From assembly GCF_023701485.1 (NCBI RefSeq), contig NZ_JAMQBK010000062.1, positions 116,057-180,056 on the forward strand: a stretch of 64,000 nucleotides of DNA. The letters are read 5' to 3'. Origin of the DNA: Aporhodopirellula aestuarii. GTDB taxonomy: Bacteria; Planctomycetota; Planctomycetia; Pirellulales; Pirellulaceae. Below are positions 1 to 9,046 of the stretch, piece after piece (positions within the stretch are counted from its first letter, which is position 1; each line of letters opens with the position of its first letter). The notes below the pieces were generated by a model that did not search any database, was not told the DNA's origin, and saw only the letters and a list, made by a program, of their open reading frames with translations. Position numbers and translations under genes: made by a program.

Positions 1-1294
1 GCGGATCCGCCGAATACGACAAACGGTTCAGCGCGATCAGAAGAACGGCCAACAGCCATCCGGCCACGATCACGCCGACAATTCCCGTTTCGACGAGCAT
101 CTCCAACCACAGGTTGTCCGCATGTTCAAACCACGAACTTGGCGAAACGATTTGATGAGGAAGGTATGCATATGCGTACGCCGATACGCCCGCTCCGCCG
201 GGCAGGTGAGCTACCGCTGCCCGCCAACCGTCCTGCCAATGCAGCAATCGACCGTCGCTTTGCAACGTATCGGCTTCAGCGGAAAAGAATTCCCAGCGGC
301 TGATCGATTCCAAGTTCAAATTCATCGGCGTGATTAAGACGGCGACCGATATCGCCAGCACCACGATCAGAACGGGAATGCTGATTAATCCTCGGCGGGG
401 GCGAACGTACCCAAAGGCGAGCATCAAACCGAACAGTGCCGCGACGACTCCGCCGCGGGATCCGTTGACCAACAACCCCGCAATGCACGCGGTTCCCGAA
501 AGCAGGCCCACGAACGATTCCCGATCTGAAACCAACGCGAACAAATCATTGAACTCAAAATCCGGGTCATCGAGTTCCACCGAGTGCAGCGCCATCATTC
601 GCCATGAGAGCAAACCCAGGCTCGCGGCCAACCCAAAGTTGAGCATCAAGGCAGCGTTATTGCGGTTTACGAACCCGGCGAACGCGGTCGACTTGGGTTG
701 GAATATCCAAAGGTCGGCAGTCGGATCCAGTTTTCGGTAAAAACCGAGGATCGCGACGCTAGCTCCCGCGATGGCGATCGCGCTAAGCAACATCTGCAAT
801 CGACTGCGTGCGTGAAAGACGACCGAGGCGGCAAAGCACAGGGGCAGCAGTATTGTGAACAACGAGGCCACGTGAACGGTGTCTTCGGGTGAGACCGACA
901 GCGGAATTCCAGGGGTTTCACCCCCTCGATCGACGAGTCCATCGAGCCACTGAGTGTAGGCCGCGTGCGAGCCCGGGCTCAGCCAAGCGACGACTCCGCT
1001 GGGCAGTGGCAATGTCTGAAACCAAGCGTACCCAACCAGGATCCCGAGCGGCAGCAAAATCGCATGCTGGCGGATACCCGACGACGCGGTGGTATCCGTT
1101 AATCCGGGGATCGCGAATACCGCAGCGACGAGAATCCCGATGGCAGCCAGGTATTGGCTCCAGTGATAGACGCCGCCAAAGTCAACCGCCAGAAGCAACG
1201 GAATGACCACGAGGAGGGCGGCCGAAATCCACAAGCAAAGGCTTCGTATAAATGAAAACAAGGTGAATTCGGGCAAGACGAGGGGAATAGGCAA
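1..1294 (-). CDS. O-antigen ligase-like polytopic membrane protein (3' end cut by window edge)
   Basis: A stop-free minus-strand frame runs from a stop near 1318 off the left edge of the window, so the C-terminus is missing. The translation is strongly hydrophobic, with many membrane segments. It ends, as far as seen, in a HADNLWLEMLVETGIVG segment, typical of the Wzy_C region of O-antigen ligases and polymerases, preceded by a periplasmic-type loop (SDGRLLHWQDGWRA). Family members join or polymerise lipid-linked glycans at the periplasmic face of the inner membrane. No ATG exists near the beginning; a TTG at 1294 gives an N-terminus MPIPLVLPEF, with TTG 1276 and GTG 1210 as alternatives, none with a clear ribosome-binding site. 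The other small open frames in this stretch are shadows. The family is well supported; the start is uncertain. Confidence 0.75.
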   Translation of the reverse strand, partial: MPIPLVLPEFTLFSFIRSLCLWISAALLVVIPLLLAVDFGGVYHWSQYLAAIGILVAAVFAIPGLTDTTASSGIRQHAILLPLGILVGYAWFQTLPLPSGVVAWLSPGSHAAYTQWLDGLVDRGGETPGIPLSVSPEDTVHVASLFTILLPLCFAASVVFHARSRLQMLLSAIAIAGASVAILGFYRKLDPTADLWIFQPKSTAFAGFVNRNNAALMLNFGLAASLGLLSWRMMALHSVELDDPDFEFNDLFALVSDRESFVGLLSGTACIAGLLVNGSRGGVVAALFGLMLAFGYVRPRRGLISIPVLIVVLAISVAVLITPMNLNLESISRWEFFSAEADTLQSDGRLLHWQDGWRAAVAHLPGGAGVSAYAYAYLPHQIVSPSSWFEHADNLWLEMLVETGIVGVIVAGWLLAVLLIALNRLSYSADP

Positions 1295-1480
1295 TGGGAA
1301 TTTGAGGTGGAAGGACTACCACCCCGGTGTTACCCCCGTTTATCCCAAAAATCGGTCGAGAAAGCGAGCCAGTCGAAGGCCAACGCAAGAACCGGTAATT
1401 GAGTTAACATGGGGCGACTGCGAACGGGGACCTCGCCCGCCGACGACACGATGAAATGGACCTTCAACAAAGACACTCTG

Positions 1481-2854
1481 ATGAACGCGACAAGCAATCG
1501 ATCCGCCCGCCTGCAAAGCCTTGTTTTGCCACTGCTATTATTCGCCTCGCTCGTTTGGGGGCCCCGCCTTGCCGCTGACGATGCGAATGCCACACCAGTC
1601 AGCACCCACCGATCAGCGGTCGACGTCAACTCATGGCTGGACGAGCAAATGCTGGACACGCTCAAACTCTACACGTGGTTGCACGCTCACCCCGAAGTTT
1701 CGTTTGAAGAAGAGCAAACGGCGGCCAAGCTCGCCGGGATTTGGCGCGAAGCAGGTCTCGAAATGACGACAGGCGTGGGCGGCCACGGGATCGTGGGCGT
1801 CTTCAAAAACGGTGACGGCCCGGTGGTGATGTTGCGAACCGATTTGGACGGGTTGCCGGTGACCGAACAAACGCCTGTTGCTTACGCGTCCACGCAAACC
1901 ACCAAACTCGAAGACGGCAGCACCACCGGCATCATGCACGCCTGTGGACACGACGTGCACATGACGAATTTGACGAAAGTGATTCAATGGATGATGCAGC
2001 ACCAGGACGCTTGGTCAGGAACGCTGCTTGCCATCGGTCAGCCTGCCGAAGAACGCGGTGCGGGCGCCAAAGCGATGCTCGACGACGGATTGTTTGAACG
2101 CTTCCCGCGTCCCGACTACGCACTCGCGATGCACTGCAGTGCCGACACCGCAACGGGCGAAATCGGTCTCCGCGCGGGCTACTCACTCGCCAACGTGGAT
2201 AGCATCGATATCACCATGAAAGGTCGCGGCGGACACGGATCGGCGCCTCACACAACCATCGATCCGATCGTCCAAGCCGCTGAGTTGGTGATGTCCCTGC
2301 AGATGATCGTCAGCCGTGAGGTCTCTCCGATCGAACCGGCGGTGGTGACGGTCGGCTCGATTCATGGGGGTACAAAGCACAACATCATTGGCAACGACTG
2401 TCATTTACAGTTGACCGTTCGCAGCTATAGCCAAGAGGTACGAGAAAAAGTGTTGGCCGCGATCAAACGCCGAGCCTTCGCGGTGGCGCAGGCCCACGGA
2501 GCGTCGGAGCCCATCTACGTCATCAGTGAGGGAACCCCGTCGCTAAAAAATGATGAGGAATTGGCTGCCCGCATGCGTGAACTTTTTAGTGAACAATTTG
2601 GCAGCGAAAACATTCTCGAAGACGACCCGTCCATGGGTGGCGAGGATTTCAGCCGTTACGGGATCGCGGGTGTTCCGATTCTGATGTATCGGGTGGGCAC
2701 GGTCAGCCGCGCGCGGCTCGACCGGTTTGAAAAGTTGGGGATCCCGCCGGCCTCTCTGCACTCGGCGATTTATTATCCCGACGCGGAGGAAACCTTCCGA
2801 GTTTCTGTGCCCGCGATGATCACCGCGGTGCTCGACCTCATGCCGGCCAATTGA
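1481..2854 (+). CDS. M20-family amidohydrolase, exported
   Basis: A 457-residue zinc-dependent amidohydrolase of the M20 AbgB/HipO type, which hydrolyses N-acyl amino acids or related amides. Visible family motifs, in order, are LHAHPEVSFEE, RTDLDGLPVTEQ, MHACGHDVHMTN (metal ligands), the GQPAEERGAGAKAM block with the catalytic Glu-Glu pair, the dimerisation-domain GRGGHGSAPH, and the late MGGEDFSRYG metal-ligand motif, so all catalytic elements are present. I chose the ATG at 1481 because it gives a classical signal peptide (basic start, then LVLPLLLFASLVWG, cleavage near AADD); ATG 1451 is an in-frame alternative. Export to the periplasm is inferred from this leader. The neighbours (divergent O-antigen ligase, downstream zinc-ribbon protein) do not suggest a pathway. 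The true substrate cannot be read from sequence. Confidence 0.88.
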   Translation: MNATSNRSARLQSLVLPLLLFASLVWGPRLAADDANATPVSTHRSAVDVNSWLDEQMLDTLKLYTWLHAHPEVSFEEEQTAAKLAGIWREAGLEMTTGVGGHGIVGVFKNGDGPVVMLRTDLDGLPVTEQTPVAYASTQTTKLEDGSTTGIMHACGHDVHMTNLTKVIQWMMQHQDAWSGTLLAIGQPAEERGAGAKAMLDDGLFERFPRPDYALAMHCSADTATGEIGLRAGYSLANVDSIDITMKGRGGHGSAPHTTIDPIVQAAELVMSLQMIVSREVSPIEPAVVTVGSIHGGTKHNIIGNDCHLQLTVRSYSQEVREKVLAAIKRRAFAVAQAHGASEPIYVISEGTPSLKNDEELAARMRELFSEQFGSENILEDDPSMGGEDFSRYGIAGVPILMYRVGTVSRARLDRFEKLGIPPASLHSAIYYPDAEETFRVSVPAMITAVLDLMPAN

Positions 2855-3056
2855 ACTTTTTGCGACCGGATTGCCCCCCGAGAAACCTTGCCTGGTGACG
2901 ATCTGCGAGGTTTGGCGATCGTGTAAATTCCACGAACAGGTGTCAATCAACTATACTGGGTTGTTTGAAGTAATCATCGGGCGGCGGTCGCTGCTCTGGA
3001 GCCTCGTCGCAGTGCCCCATCGTGTCAGGTGTGGGCGATAAAGGAAGGTAAGGACA

Positions 3057-3929
3057 ATGGGAGTTCGTTTTGCTTGTCACGCGTGTGGCAAGCGACTGAA
3101 CATCAAATCGGAGCTAGCCGGACGAAGAGGGATTTGCCCTTCGTGCTCGGCTCGTTTTCGCATTCCCACTCACGACACCGAAACCTCCACACCCATCCAT
3201 TCGGGAGAAACGTACGAGGGCGACGAGTCGTCCGGTTCGGTCTCTTCAGCGGGGGGGCAAACACGCGAGGCACACCACGGGAGCGCCGTTGCGACCGCCC
3301 CCTCAACGGCAAAGGGCACCGCCTACGCACAGAGCCCGGGGGCCCCAGTTGTCGCAACGCAGTCAGCTGCATCTCACGCGAGTAGCGTTTCGCAGAGTGT
3401 CGCTGATGCCACGCCGTTGCACGCGAGCCCGGCTCACTCGGTTGCGCCGCAAACGCAACACGGCCCCCAACCGAGCATGGATGAGATTCTCGGGGATGCA
3501 GCGTCGACGTGGTATGTGCGGCCGCCCAGTGGTGGGCAATATGGACCTGCCAACGGCCCAACGCTTGGCCAATGGATCCAAGAGGGGCGTGTGGCCGACA
3601 CCGCGATGCTGTGGAGAGATGGTTGGCCGGATTGGCGAATGGCCAAAGAAGTGCTGCCGGTTTTTGCACCTCAGCCGACGCCCCAATCCAACGGCTCGGT
3701 GTCTCCACCGGGAGTCGCAACCGCACCAGCGGTCATGCCTTCCCCAGCGGTAAATCCTGCGGCTGCGTCCGGGCCGGCTCCATCGAGAGTCGAGATCCGA
3801 GAGGGCGGCAAAGTGCTCGGCACGAATAAGAAAAAGGTTTCGCGAAAGCGGGTCGCAATCAGCGTGATGCTCGCGTGCGTGTTTGTCGTCCTCCTGGTCG
3901 CGTTGATTCTCGTTCTCAAGCAACCCTAG
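3057..3929 (+). CDS. Zinc-ribbon / GYF_2 domain protein with C-terminal membrane anchor
   Basis: 290 residues in three parts. Residues 1-35 form a zinc ribbon with two CxxC pairs (CHACGK and CPSCSA). A Ser/Thr/Ala/Pro/Gln-rich linker follows. Around residues 155-205 is a GYF_2-type module (WYVRPPSGGQYGPANGPTL, ending WPDWRMAKEVLPVF). The last 25 residues are a hydrophobic segment (VMLACVFVVLLVALILVL) preceded by KKKVSRKR, which suggests a tail-anchored protein with its domains in the cytoplasm. Such zinc-ribbon/GYF proteins are frequent in planctomycetes and probably mediate protein-protein contacts, but no specific partner is known. The start is supported by a GGAAGG-type ribosome-binding site 8-12 bases upstream. 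A 36-base gap separates it from mch, so co-transcription is possible but the roles look unrelated. Confidence 0.8.
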   Translation: MGVRFACHACGKRLNIKSELAGRRGICPSCSARFRIPTHDTETSTPIHSGETYEGDESSGSVSSAGGQTREAHHGSAVATAPSTAKGTAYAQSPGAPVVATQSAASHASSVSQSVADATPLHASPAHSVAPQTQHGPQPSMDEILGDAASTWYVRPPSGGQYGPANGPTLGQWIQEGRVADTAMLWRDGWPDWRMAKEVLPVFAPQPTPQSNGSVSPPGVATAPAVMPSPAVNPAAASGPAPSRVEIREGGKVLGTNKKKVSRKRVAISVMLACVFVVLLVALILVLKQP

Positions 3930-3965
3930 CTGGACAACCGATTCATCAACGTTCAACATACGCGG

Positions 3966-4955
3966 ATGACATCGCCTATCGCATTCCCACCGGCCCGCTT
4001 GCACGCGCGAGCCCACGCTCTTTTTCAAGATTCGTTGCTCCGCCTGCTCGATCTTCGTTCGGCCGTCGCCGAGATTGGTGGAGCGACCATCCTAGATTGC
4101 GGCATTTCACAACCGGGATCTTTGCAGTCCGGATTGTTGCTCGCGAGGTTGTGTTTGGGCGATTACGCCGATGTCACTTTGGCGCCGGCGGAGGCTGACA
4201 TGGTGACCGATAACGCCGTCGCGGTGCGTACCGATCGTCCCGTCGAAGCGTGTTTGGGCGGTCAGTACGCGGGTTGGCCAGTCTCGGTCGGCAAGTTTTT
4301 TGCGATGGCGAGCGGCCCGATGCGGATGTTACGTGGCCGCGAAGAAATGCTCGAACATCTCGGGTTGGTGAGTGACGCCCAGCCGGACGATTTTGCGGTC
4401 GGCGTTCTGGAAGCGGATCGTTTGCCCGAGGAAGACGTCATTTCGCAGATCGCGGTCGACTGCGGTATGCCTGCTCAGCGGGTTTGTCTCGGCATCGCCC
4501 CGAGCACGTCGATCGCGGGTAGTGTTCAGGTTGTCGCCAGAAGCGTTGAAACGGCTTTGCACAAACTCCACGCTTTGGATTTTGACGTGACCCGGGTGGT
4601 GTCTGCGACGGGAATCGCTCCCTTGCCTCCTTGCGCGAAACCGGGCGATACAGTCGGCGGCATCGGACGCACCAACGACGCCATGCTCTATGGGGCCAAA
4701 GTGAGTTTGTGGGTGGATGCCGATGACGACGCGATCGAAGCGGTCGCCGCGAAAGTACCAAGTCAGTCGTCAGCGGATTACGGACAGCCGTTTGCGAAGA
4801 TCTTCAAACAGTACGATTACGATTTCTATCAAGTCGATCCGATGCTGTTCAGTCCCGCAGTCGTCACGATGCATTCACTCGTCACCGGACGGACGTGGCG
4901 ATGCGGACGTCTCGCTCCGGAAATCCTTCGCGTTTCCTTTGGAATGGAATTGTGA
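3966..4955 (+). CDS. mch: Methenyltetrahydromethanopterin cyclohydrolase
   Basis: 329 residues, the usual family length. Mch hydrolyses 5,10-methenyl-tetrahydromethanopterin to the N5-formyl form in the cytoplasmic archaeal-type C1 pathway that methylotrophs and many planctomycetes carry. Recognised from the N-terminal ATILDCGISQPGSLQSGL segment, the LGDYADVTL block, the GGQYAGWPVSVGKFFAMASGP block and the GIAPLPPCAKPGDTVGGIGR region. It begins a cluster: the ATP-grasp gene starts 17 bases after the mch stop, and the adenylating enzyme overlaps that gene by four bases. Other C1 genes (fhc, mtd, fae) are not in this window, so the pathway is dispersed here. An ATG at 4955 overlapping the mch stop opens only a six-codon frame and is probably not used. 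Confidence 0.92.
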   Translation: MTSPIAFPPARLHARAHALFQDSLLRLLDLRSAVAEIGGATILDCGISQPGSLQSGLLLARLCLGDYADVTLAPAEADMVTDNAVAVRTDRPVEACLGGQYAGWPVSVGKFFAMASGPMRMLRGREEMLEHLGLVSDAQPDDFAVGVLEADRLPEEDVISQIAVDCGMPAQRVCLGIAPSTSIAGSVQVVARSVETALHKLHALDFDVTRVVSATGIAPLPPCAKPGDTVGGIGRTNDAMLYGAKVSLWVDADDDAIEAVAAKVPSQSSADYGQPFAKIFKQYDYDFYQVDPMLFSPAVVTMHSLVTGRTWRCGRLAPEILRVSFGMEL

Positions 4956-4971
4956 TGACGGAACGTTCGGC

Positions 4972-5934
4972 GTGAGTTCACCGCGCATTCTCGTTCTCGG
5001 CGGCCGGTCTTTTCACCGGGCTCCGCTGCTTCCGCTGGGATGGCATCTCGCCGAGCTGCAAATGGTGGCGGCGCGGGTAGGCGTCGAGCTGTTCTTTGCC
5101 GACTACGAAACACTGGCGGCGGAAGTCGATGGTGTGTGCACGCGGACGCGAGCGATGTGCCAAACAGTGGATGTCGATCGTCCGCTTGCAATGTGGCTCG
5201 ATGAGTTCGATGGTATCTTCACGCGAACGATGCCGTTCGGATCGATGGAACAACTCGCGTTTCGATTGGCCACGTTGCATGACGAGTATTACCGCAGACT
5301 AAAACAGGGACAGCAAGCAAGTATTGTCAATCCACCGGCATCGCTCGAACTGGCCATCGATAAATACGCGACACTGGCGCGCGTGACTCGAATGGGTATC
5401 CTCACGCCGGCGACAATCGTGACCCAGTCGAGGTCCGAGGCCATGCTGGCGTTCGAAAAGTGCGGGGGCGACGTCGTGGTCAAGCCGATTTTTGGTGGTG
5501 AAGGACGTGGCGTGATGCGAATCCGCGACGAGGAACTTGCCTGGACCACATTTTCGACACTGAGTCAACTCGGTTCCGTCTTTTACGTCCAGCAATTCTG
5601 TCCGCCCGGCGGTCGCGACGTGCGTTTGCTCGTGATCGGACCCCATGTCCATGCGATCCGGCGTAGCTGCGGCGATGATTTTCGTACCAACGTACGCGCC
5701 GGGGGACGCTCGGAACGGATCGAATGCACTGCGGAATGGCGCCATTTGGCTGAGCAAATTTGCCGCGAATTCGATCTGACATTTGCCGCCGTCGACCTGA
5801 TCGAACTGGCAAACGGTAACGAGTACCGATTGGTGGAAGTCAACGCGATTCCGGGTTGGAAGTCGGCTCAAACCGTCATGGATGTCAACCTCGCTGAACA
5901 AATCATCTCCGTTTTAAAATCGAGATCCGAATGA
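4972..5934 (+). CDS. ATP-grasp ligase, RimK/MptN-like
   Basis: 320 residues from a GTG start that yields VSSPRILVLGG, a Rossmann-like pre-ATP-grasp opening; the longer upstream open frame lies inside mch and is out of frame with it, so it is not coding. The C-terminal two thirds are ATP-grasp: DVVVKPIFGGEGRGVMRI (nucleotide-binding Lys and Gly-rich loop), the QQFCPPGGRDVRLLVIG segment and VEVNAIPGWKSAQ (Mg-binding Glu/Asn). This is the RimK/MptN branch, which adds amino acids such as glutamate to small molecules or protein tails. Position immediately after mch suggests a role in making or extending the tetrahydromethanopterin cofactor; ATP-grasp genes sit next to mch in other methanopterin-using bacteria. 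That link is inference from context. The stop overlaps the next start (ATGA), implying translational coupling. Confidence 0.82.
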   Translation: MSSPRILVLGGRSFHRAPLLPLGWHLAELQMVAARVGVELFFADYETLAAEVDGVCTRTRAMCQTVDVDRPLAMWLDEFDGIFTRTMPFGSMEQLAFRLATLHDEYYRRLKQGQQASIVNPPASLELAIDKYATLARVTRMGILTPATIVTQSRSEAMLAFEKCGGDVVVKPIFGGEGRGVMRIRDEELAWTTFSTLSQLGSVFYVQQFCPPGGRDVRLLVIGPHVHAIRRSCGDDFRTNVRAGGRSERIECTAEWRHLAEQICREFDLTFAAVDLIELANGNEYRLVEVNAIPGWKSAQTVMDVNLAEQIISVLKSRSE

Positions 5935-7676
5935 ACGCGTCCGCAGATGACAACGAACCCACGTCGGAGTCGTCGACCGCTTCGTCTTGCTCAAGTACAC
6001 CCGCGACGGACTTGACGGCCGGCAACGTCGCTGATCGGCTGACCTACATTGCGAAGATGCTGCCCGGTGCGATTGCGATCGCGGAACCGTCCGGGCCGCC
6101 CAAGGATGACGGGCTTACCCGCGACTACACGCTGACTACGTTTAAGACGCTCGATGAACGCAGTACGATGATCGCGCGTGGGCTTACCGCATGGGGCGTG
6201 CGTCCGGGCATGCGTTTGATCAGTCTCGTGCCCTTCGGCGCCCAGTTCATTGAACTCGTGTTCGCGCTGATGAAAGCGGGCGTGACGGTCGTCTTGATTG
6301 ATCCCGGCATGGATCGCAAGCACCTCGTCAATTGTTTGCAGGAAATCAACCCTGACGGCTTCGTCGGTATCCCCAAGGCTCAGGCGATCCGCACGGTGTT
6401 GCGGCGTCGCTTTCCTTCGGCACGTTGGAACGTCACGGTCGGGAGGCGTTGGTTCTGGGGCGGTAAAACGCTGTCCCAGATCATTGAGATGGGCCGCAGC
6501 GGCGACGTGTCGCTTCCCAAGCTGGGTGCCGAAAGCGAAGCTGCTGTGATCTTCACCACCGGCAGCACCGGGCCACCCAAGGGTGTCGCGTATACGCACG
6601 GAACCTTTCATGCACAGATCGATCGCATCGCTCAGCGTTATCAAATCCAACGCGGTTCGCGCGACCTCGCTTGTTTTCCGCTGTTCGGTTTATTTGATGC
6701 CGTGATGGGCGTGACGACCATCATTCCCGATATGGATCCGACACGACCGGCCGATGTCGATCCGCGAAAACTGATCGCGGCTGCCCGGCAATGGGAGGTC
6801 GATCAAGCGTTCGGTTCACCTGCGTTGTGGCGGACGGTAACCCGTTGGTGCGAGGCCAACGCCATCGGACGACCGTTTCCGACTCTCCGCCGCGTCTTGT
6901 CCGCCGGGGCACCTGTTCCCGCCGCCACGCTCGCAAGTCTTCGCCGGTTCGTTCACGAAGAGGCCGATATTGAGACGCCCTACGGTGCTACCGAAGCGCT
7001 GCCGATTGCGTCGATCGAATCCCGACAAGTCATCACCGAAACCGGCCCCGCGGCCAACAAAGGAAAAGGCGTCTGTGTGGGAACGCGGTTTGAAGGCGTG
7101 CATTGGAAGGTGATCGAGATCAGCGATGGTGAAATCAAAACTCTCGATGAGGTCACCGAACTGCCTCGGGGCAAGATCGGCGAATTGCTGGTCAGCGGCC
7201 CGATGGTCACTCGCAGTTATGTCACGCGAACGGACCAGAACCGCGTCCACAAAGTCGCTGACGGAGACATCGTGTGGCATCGCATGGGTGACGTCGGCTA
7301 TCTCGACGCAGACGATCGGTTTTGGTTCTGTGGACGCAAAGCTCACCGCGTCATCTCAGCGGGGCGTACGTTTTTCACGGTGCCTTGCGAAGCCGTCTTT
7401 AACGTGCATCCTGACGTCGAAAAATGCGCCCTCGTTGGACGTGGGGCAGGCCCCACGAAAACCCCTGTCCTGATTGTCCAGCCGACTGACTTGTCGATCG
7501 CTGACGTGCCTGAAAGACGTGACGCTTTGATTAAAAGTCTCCGCGACGTCGCCGCCCGCAATCCGCTCACGCATCGGATCACAGAGTTCGTTGTTCGGAG
7601 CTCGCCGCTGCCTGTTGACATCCGCCACAACAGCAAGATCTTCCGCGAAAAGCTGACGGCAGAAATCAACGGGTGA
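5931..7676 (+). CDS. OleC-like AMP-dependent synthetase / fatty acid-CoA ligase family
   Basis: 581-residue ANL-superfamily adenylating enzyme. The P-loop-like AMP motif FTTGSTGPPKGVAYTHG is intact, followed by the PYGATEALPIAS segment, the GDVGYLDADDRFWFCGRK motif and a C-terminal lobe. The segment VLIDPGMDRKHLVNCLQEINPDGF and the later WFWGGKTL stretch resemble OleC (beta-lactone synthetase of olefin biosynthesis) and the 'peptide synthase' group related to it. OleC adenylates beta-hydroxy acids to give beta-lactones; plain fatty-acid activation is the alternative. No oleA, oleB or oleD is in the window. Its ATG overlaps the stop of the ATP-grasp gene by four bases, so it is co-translated with a C1-cofactor cluster, which is odd for a lipid enzyme. 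No carrier-protein domain is fused to it. Confidence 0.78.
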   Translation: MNASADDNEPTSESSTASSCSSTPATDLTAGNVADRLTYIAKMLPGAIAIAEPSGPPKDDGLTRDYTLTTFKTLDERSTMIARGLTAWGVRPGMRLISLVPFGAQFIELVFALMKAGVTVVLIDPGMDRKHLVNCLQEINPDGFVGIPKAQAIRTVLRRRFPSARWNVTVGRRWFWGGKTLSQIIEMGRSGDVSLPKLGAESEAAVIFTTGSTGPPKGVAYTHGTFHAQIDRIAQRYQIQRGSRDLACFPLFGLFDAVMGVTTIIPDMDPTRPADVDPRKLIAAARQWEVDQAFGSPALWRTVTRWCEANAIGRPFPTLRRVLSAGAPVPAATLASLRRFVHEEADIETPYGATEALPIASIESRQVITETGPAANKGKGVCVGTRFEGVHWKVIEISDGEIKTLDEVTELPRGKIGELLVSGPMVTRSYVTRTDQNRVHKVADGDIVWHRMGDVGYLDADDRFWFCGRKAHRVISAGRTFFTVPCEAVFNVHPDVEKCALVGRGAGPTKTPVLIVQPTDLSIADVPERRDALIKSLRDVAARNPLTHRITEFVVRSSPLPVDIRHNSKIFREKLTAEING

Positions 7677-8118
7677 TTCGCGGCTCGTCGCAAAAGCCCG
7701 GGAAAGTTCGAAACCGTGCACTTCGTGAGAAGGAATGCGGTCTCCAAAATGCTTGCCGCAGGTATGCGTCGTCGAACTGCACGGGAACAGATTTTTGGAT
7801 CGATTTCGAACAAGGCCTTATCGGGATCATGCTCACGCAAACCGAAGGCATCAGCAAATTCAGGCTGCCACTCGAAGCATCGATAGACGACGGCCTCAGT
7901 CGGTTGTCAGACGCGGCGGCGTTGAATAAGTGAAATGCCGGACGCCCGATGTCACTCGATTGAGCCGTGATGGGGGACGCGACGTCAGCAGGCTTGTATA
8001 CTTTGCCCTGCCGCCATGTTCTTTTGCTTGGTCGGATCGCTGCGGTCGGCAGTACCGTCGATCGTTGTTCGGCATTCCGATTGTCAGTCAGCATTTTCAC
8101 TTGGGTACCGAGACGTCC
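7677..8118 (+). other. Intergenic region after the mch cluster
   Basis: 442 bases without a convincing gene. A 144-codon minus-strand frame and an 86-codon plus-strand frame cross it, but neither gives a recognisable protein or has a ribosome-binding site. The promoter of the following membrane-protein gene should lie here; I could not identify it. Confidence 0.5.
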
Positions 8119-8718
8119 GTGACAGATAACCCCTACGAAGCACCTTCGTCATTCCCGTCGAGTCCTCATTCGCACTTGTTGGAGCCTCAGCAACCGGCTG
8201 AGCGTCCTGTTGGCGTGACGCTGCTCGCCGCTCTCAATTTCATTGGTGGCGTGTTGCTCTTTGGTGTCCAGTTTCTGCTGATTGCAAATCTTGGGGCGAT
8301 GGAGGAGTCTCTTCGCACCGTCGGCATCCCACCGATTCTGATGATCGTCGGTGTGATGTTTCTGGCTCTTCTCGCGATCGCGTCCGGTGTAGGCATGTGG
8401 TTGGGAACGAAGTGGGGATGGTGGCTCGCGTCGTTCTACTATGTCTACAGCGTCTTTCGAAACGGTTCGGCATTGCTAACCGTCATTTCGATGGCTGATC
8501 AACTGGAGGACACTGCACGGGGCCCGGGGTATTACATCGCCAAGCACAGCGTGCGGATCGTGATCCACGCCTTGCTATTTCTGTATTTCTTCAAAGGCAA
8601 CGTGCTCGCGTTTTTTGGCTTGGCGAATTTGAACAAAGGGCAAGCCGTCGGCATTCTGATAGGCGCCTGCACCGCCATCAGCGTGGCGATGACGGCAGTC
8701 GGCTTGGCTTTGAATTAG
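8119..8718 (+). CDS. Small polytopic membrane protein of unknown function
   Basis: 199 residues from a GTG start chosen because MTDNPYEAPSS is a very common N-terminus of planctomycete membrane proteins; the frame stays open further upstream, but that part is not protein-like. After a 35-residue polar lead with PQQPAERPVGV come four to five hydrophobic segments: LLAALNFIGGVLLFGVQFLL, ILMIVGVMFLALLAIASGVG, a third around WWLASFYYVYSVF, a fourth near IVIHALLFLYFF and a C-terminal one near AVGILIGACTAIS. I see no catalytic motif. It may belong to the broad set of planctomycete NPYxxP-leader membrane proteins. A stem-loop starts three bases after its stop. Confidence 0.65.
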   Translation: MTDNPYEAPSSFPSSPHSHLLEPQQPAERPVGVTLLAALNFIGGVLLFGVQFLLIANLGAMEESLRTVGIPPILMIVGVMFLALLAIASGVGMWLGTKWGWWLASFYYVYSVFRNGSALLTVISMADQLEDTARGPGYYIAKHSVRIVIHALLFLYFFKGNVLAFFGLANLNKGQAVGILIGACTAISVAMTAVGLALN

Positions 8719-8720
8719 GA

Positions 8721-8736
8721 CTCGGCTGTAGCCGAG
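8721..8736 (+). terminator. Short perfect stem-loop after the membrane-protein gene
   Basis: CTCGGC-TGTA-GCCGAG forms a 6-bp perfect stem with a 4-base loop directly after the stop at 8718. There is no T-run after it, so it is a weak candidate for a factor-independent terminator and may be a transcript-end protecting hairpin. It lies between converging genes. Confidence 0.4.
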
Positions 8737-8845
8737 ACTTGGGCGAGCCTAGAGATTGGCATCCGCGCAGCAAAAACGGCCAATCGCTGGAAGCGTCGGC
8801 CGTTGCGTATGTCGATTTTGAGTCGAAAAAAGAGGAGTTTGAGGA

Positions 8846-9046
8846 CTATTTGTCCTCGGCCTTCTTCACTTTTTTCTTCTTCTTCAGCGAAATCTTTTGG
8901 ACCCGCGTTTTGGCCATGCCAATGATCGACGCGTTCTCGTCGAATTTGTCGAGTTCCTTCAAGCGGGCGATGCGCTCGGCGCGGGTCAAAACGTTGCGAC
9001 TTTTAATGGCCCCGGCTTGCACCTTGAGGCTACGATCCATGGTCAT
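8846..9046 (-). CDS. Small basic protein (TIGR04137-type, planctomycete/verrucomicrobial/chlamydial)
   Basis: 66 residues, highly basic. It starts MTMDRSLKVQAGAIKSRNV, continues LTRAERIARLKELDKFDEN and ASIIGMAKTRVQKI, and ends in a Lys-rich tail (SLKKKKKVKKAEDK). This matches the family of short basic proteins conserved across planctomycetes, verrucomicrobia and chlamydiae. Function is not established; the charge and size suggest an RNA or ribosome association. I chose the start at 9046; ATG 9040 (MDRSLK) is an alternative, and the longer upstream frame has no protein character. Divergent from the sulfatase at 9370. Confidence 0.85.
   Translation of the reverse strand: MTMDRSLKVQAGAIKSRNVLTRAERIARLKELDKFDENASIIGMAKTRVQKISLKKKKKVKKAEDK

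Noticed and set aside
330..740. Plus-strand open frame over the left edge
   Set aside because: It is the reverse of the O-antigen ligase-like gene, which has continuous membrane-protein character on the minus strand.
4955..4975. ATG overlapping the mch stop as start of the ATP-grasp gene
   Set aside because: It opens only a six-codon frame ending TGA; the GTG at 4972 is in the coding frame.
7666..8100. 144-codon minus-strand frame after the OleC-like gene
   Set aside because: No family match, no leader, no ribosome-binding site, and it would overlap the start of the membrane-protein gene.
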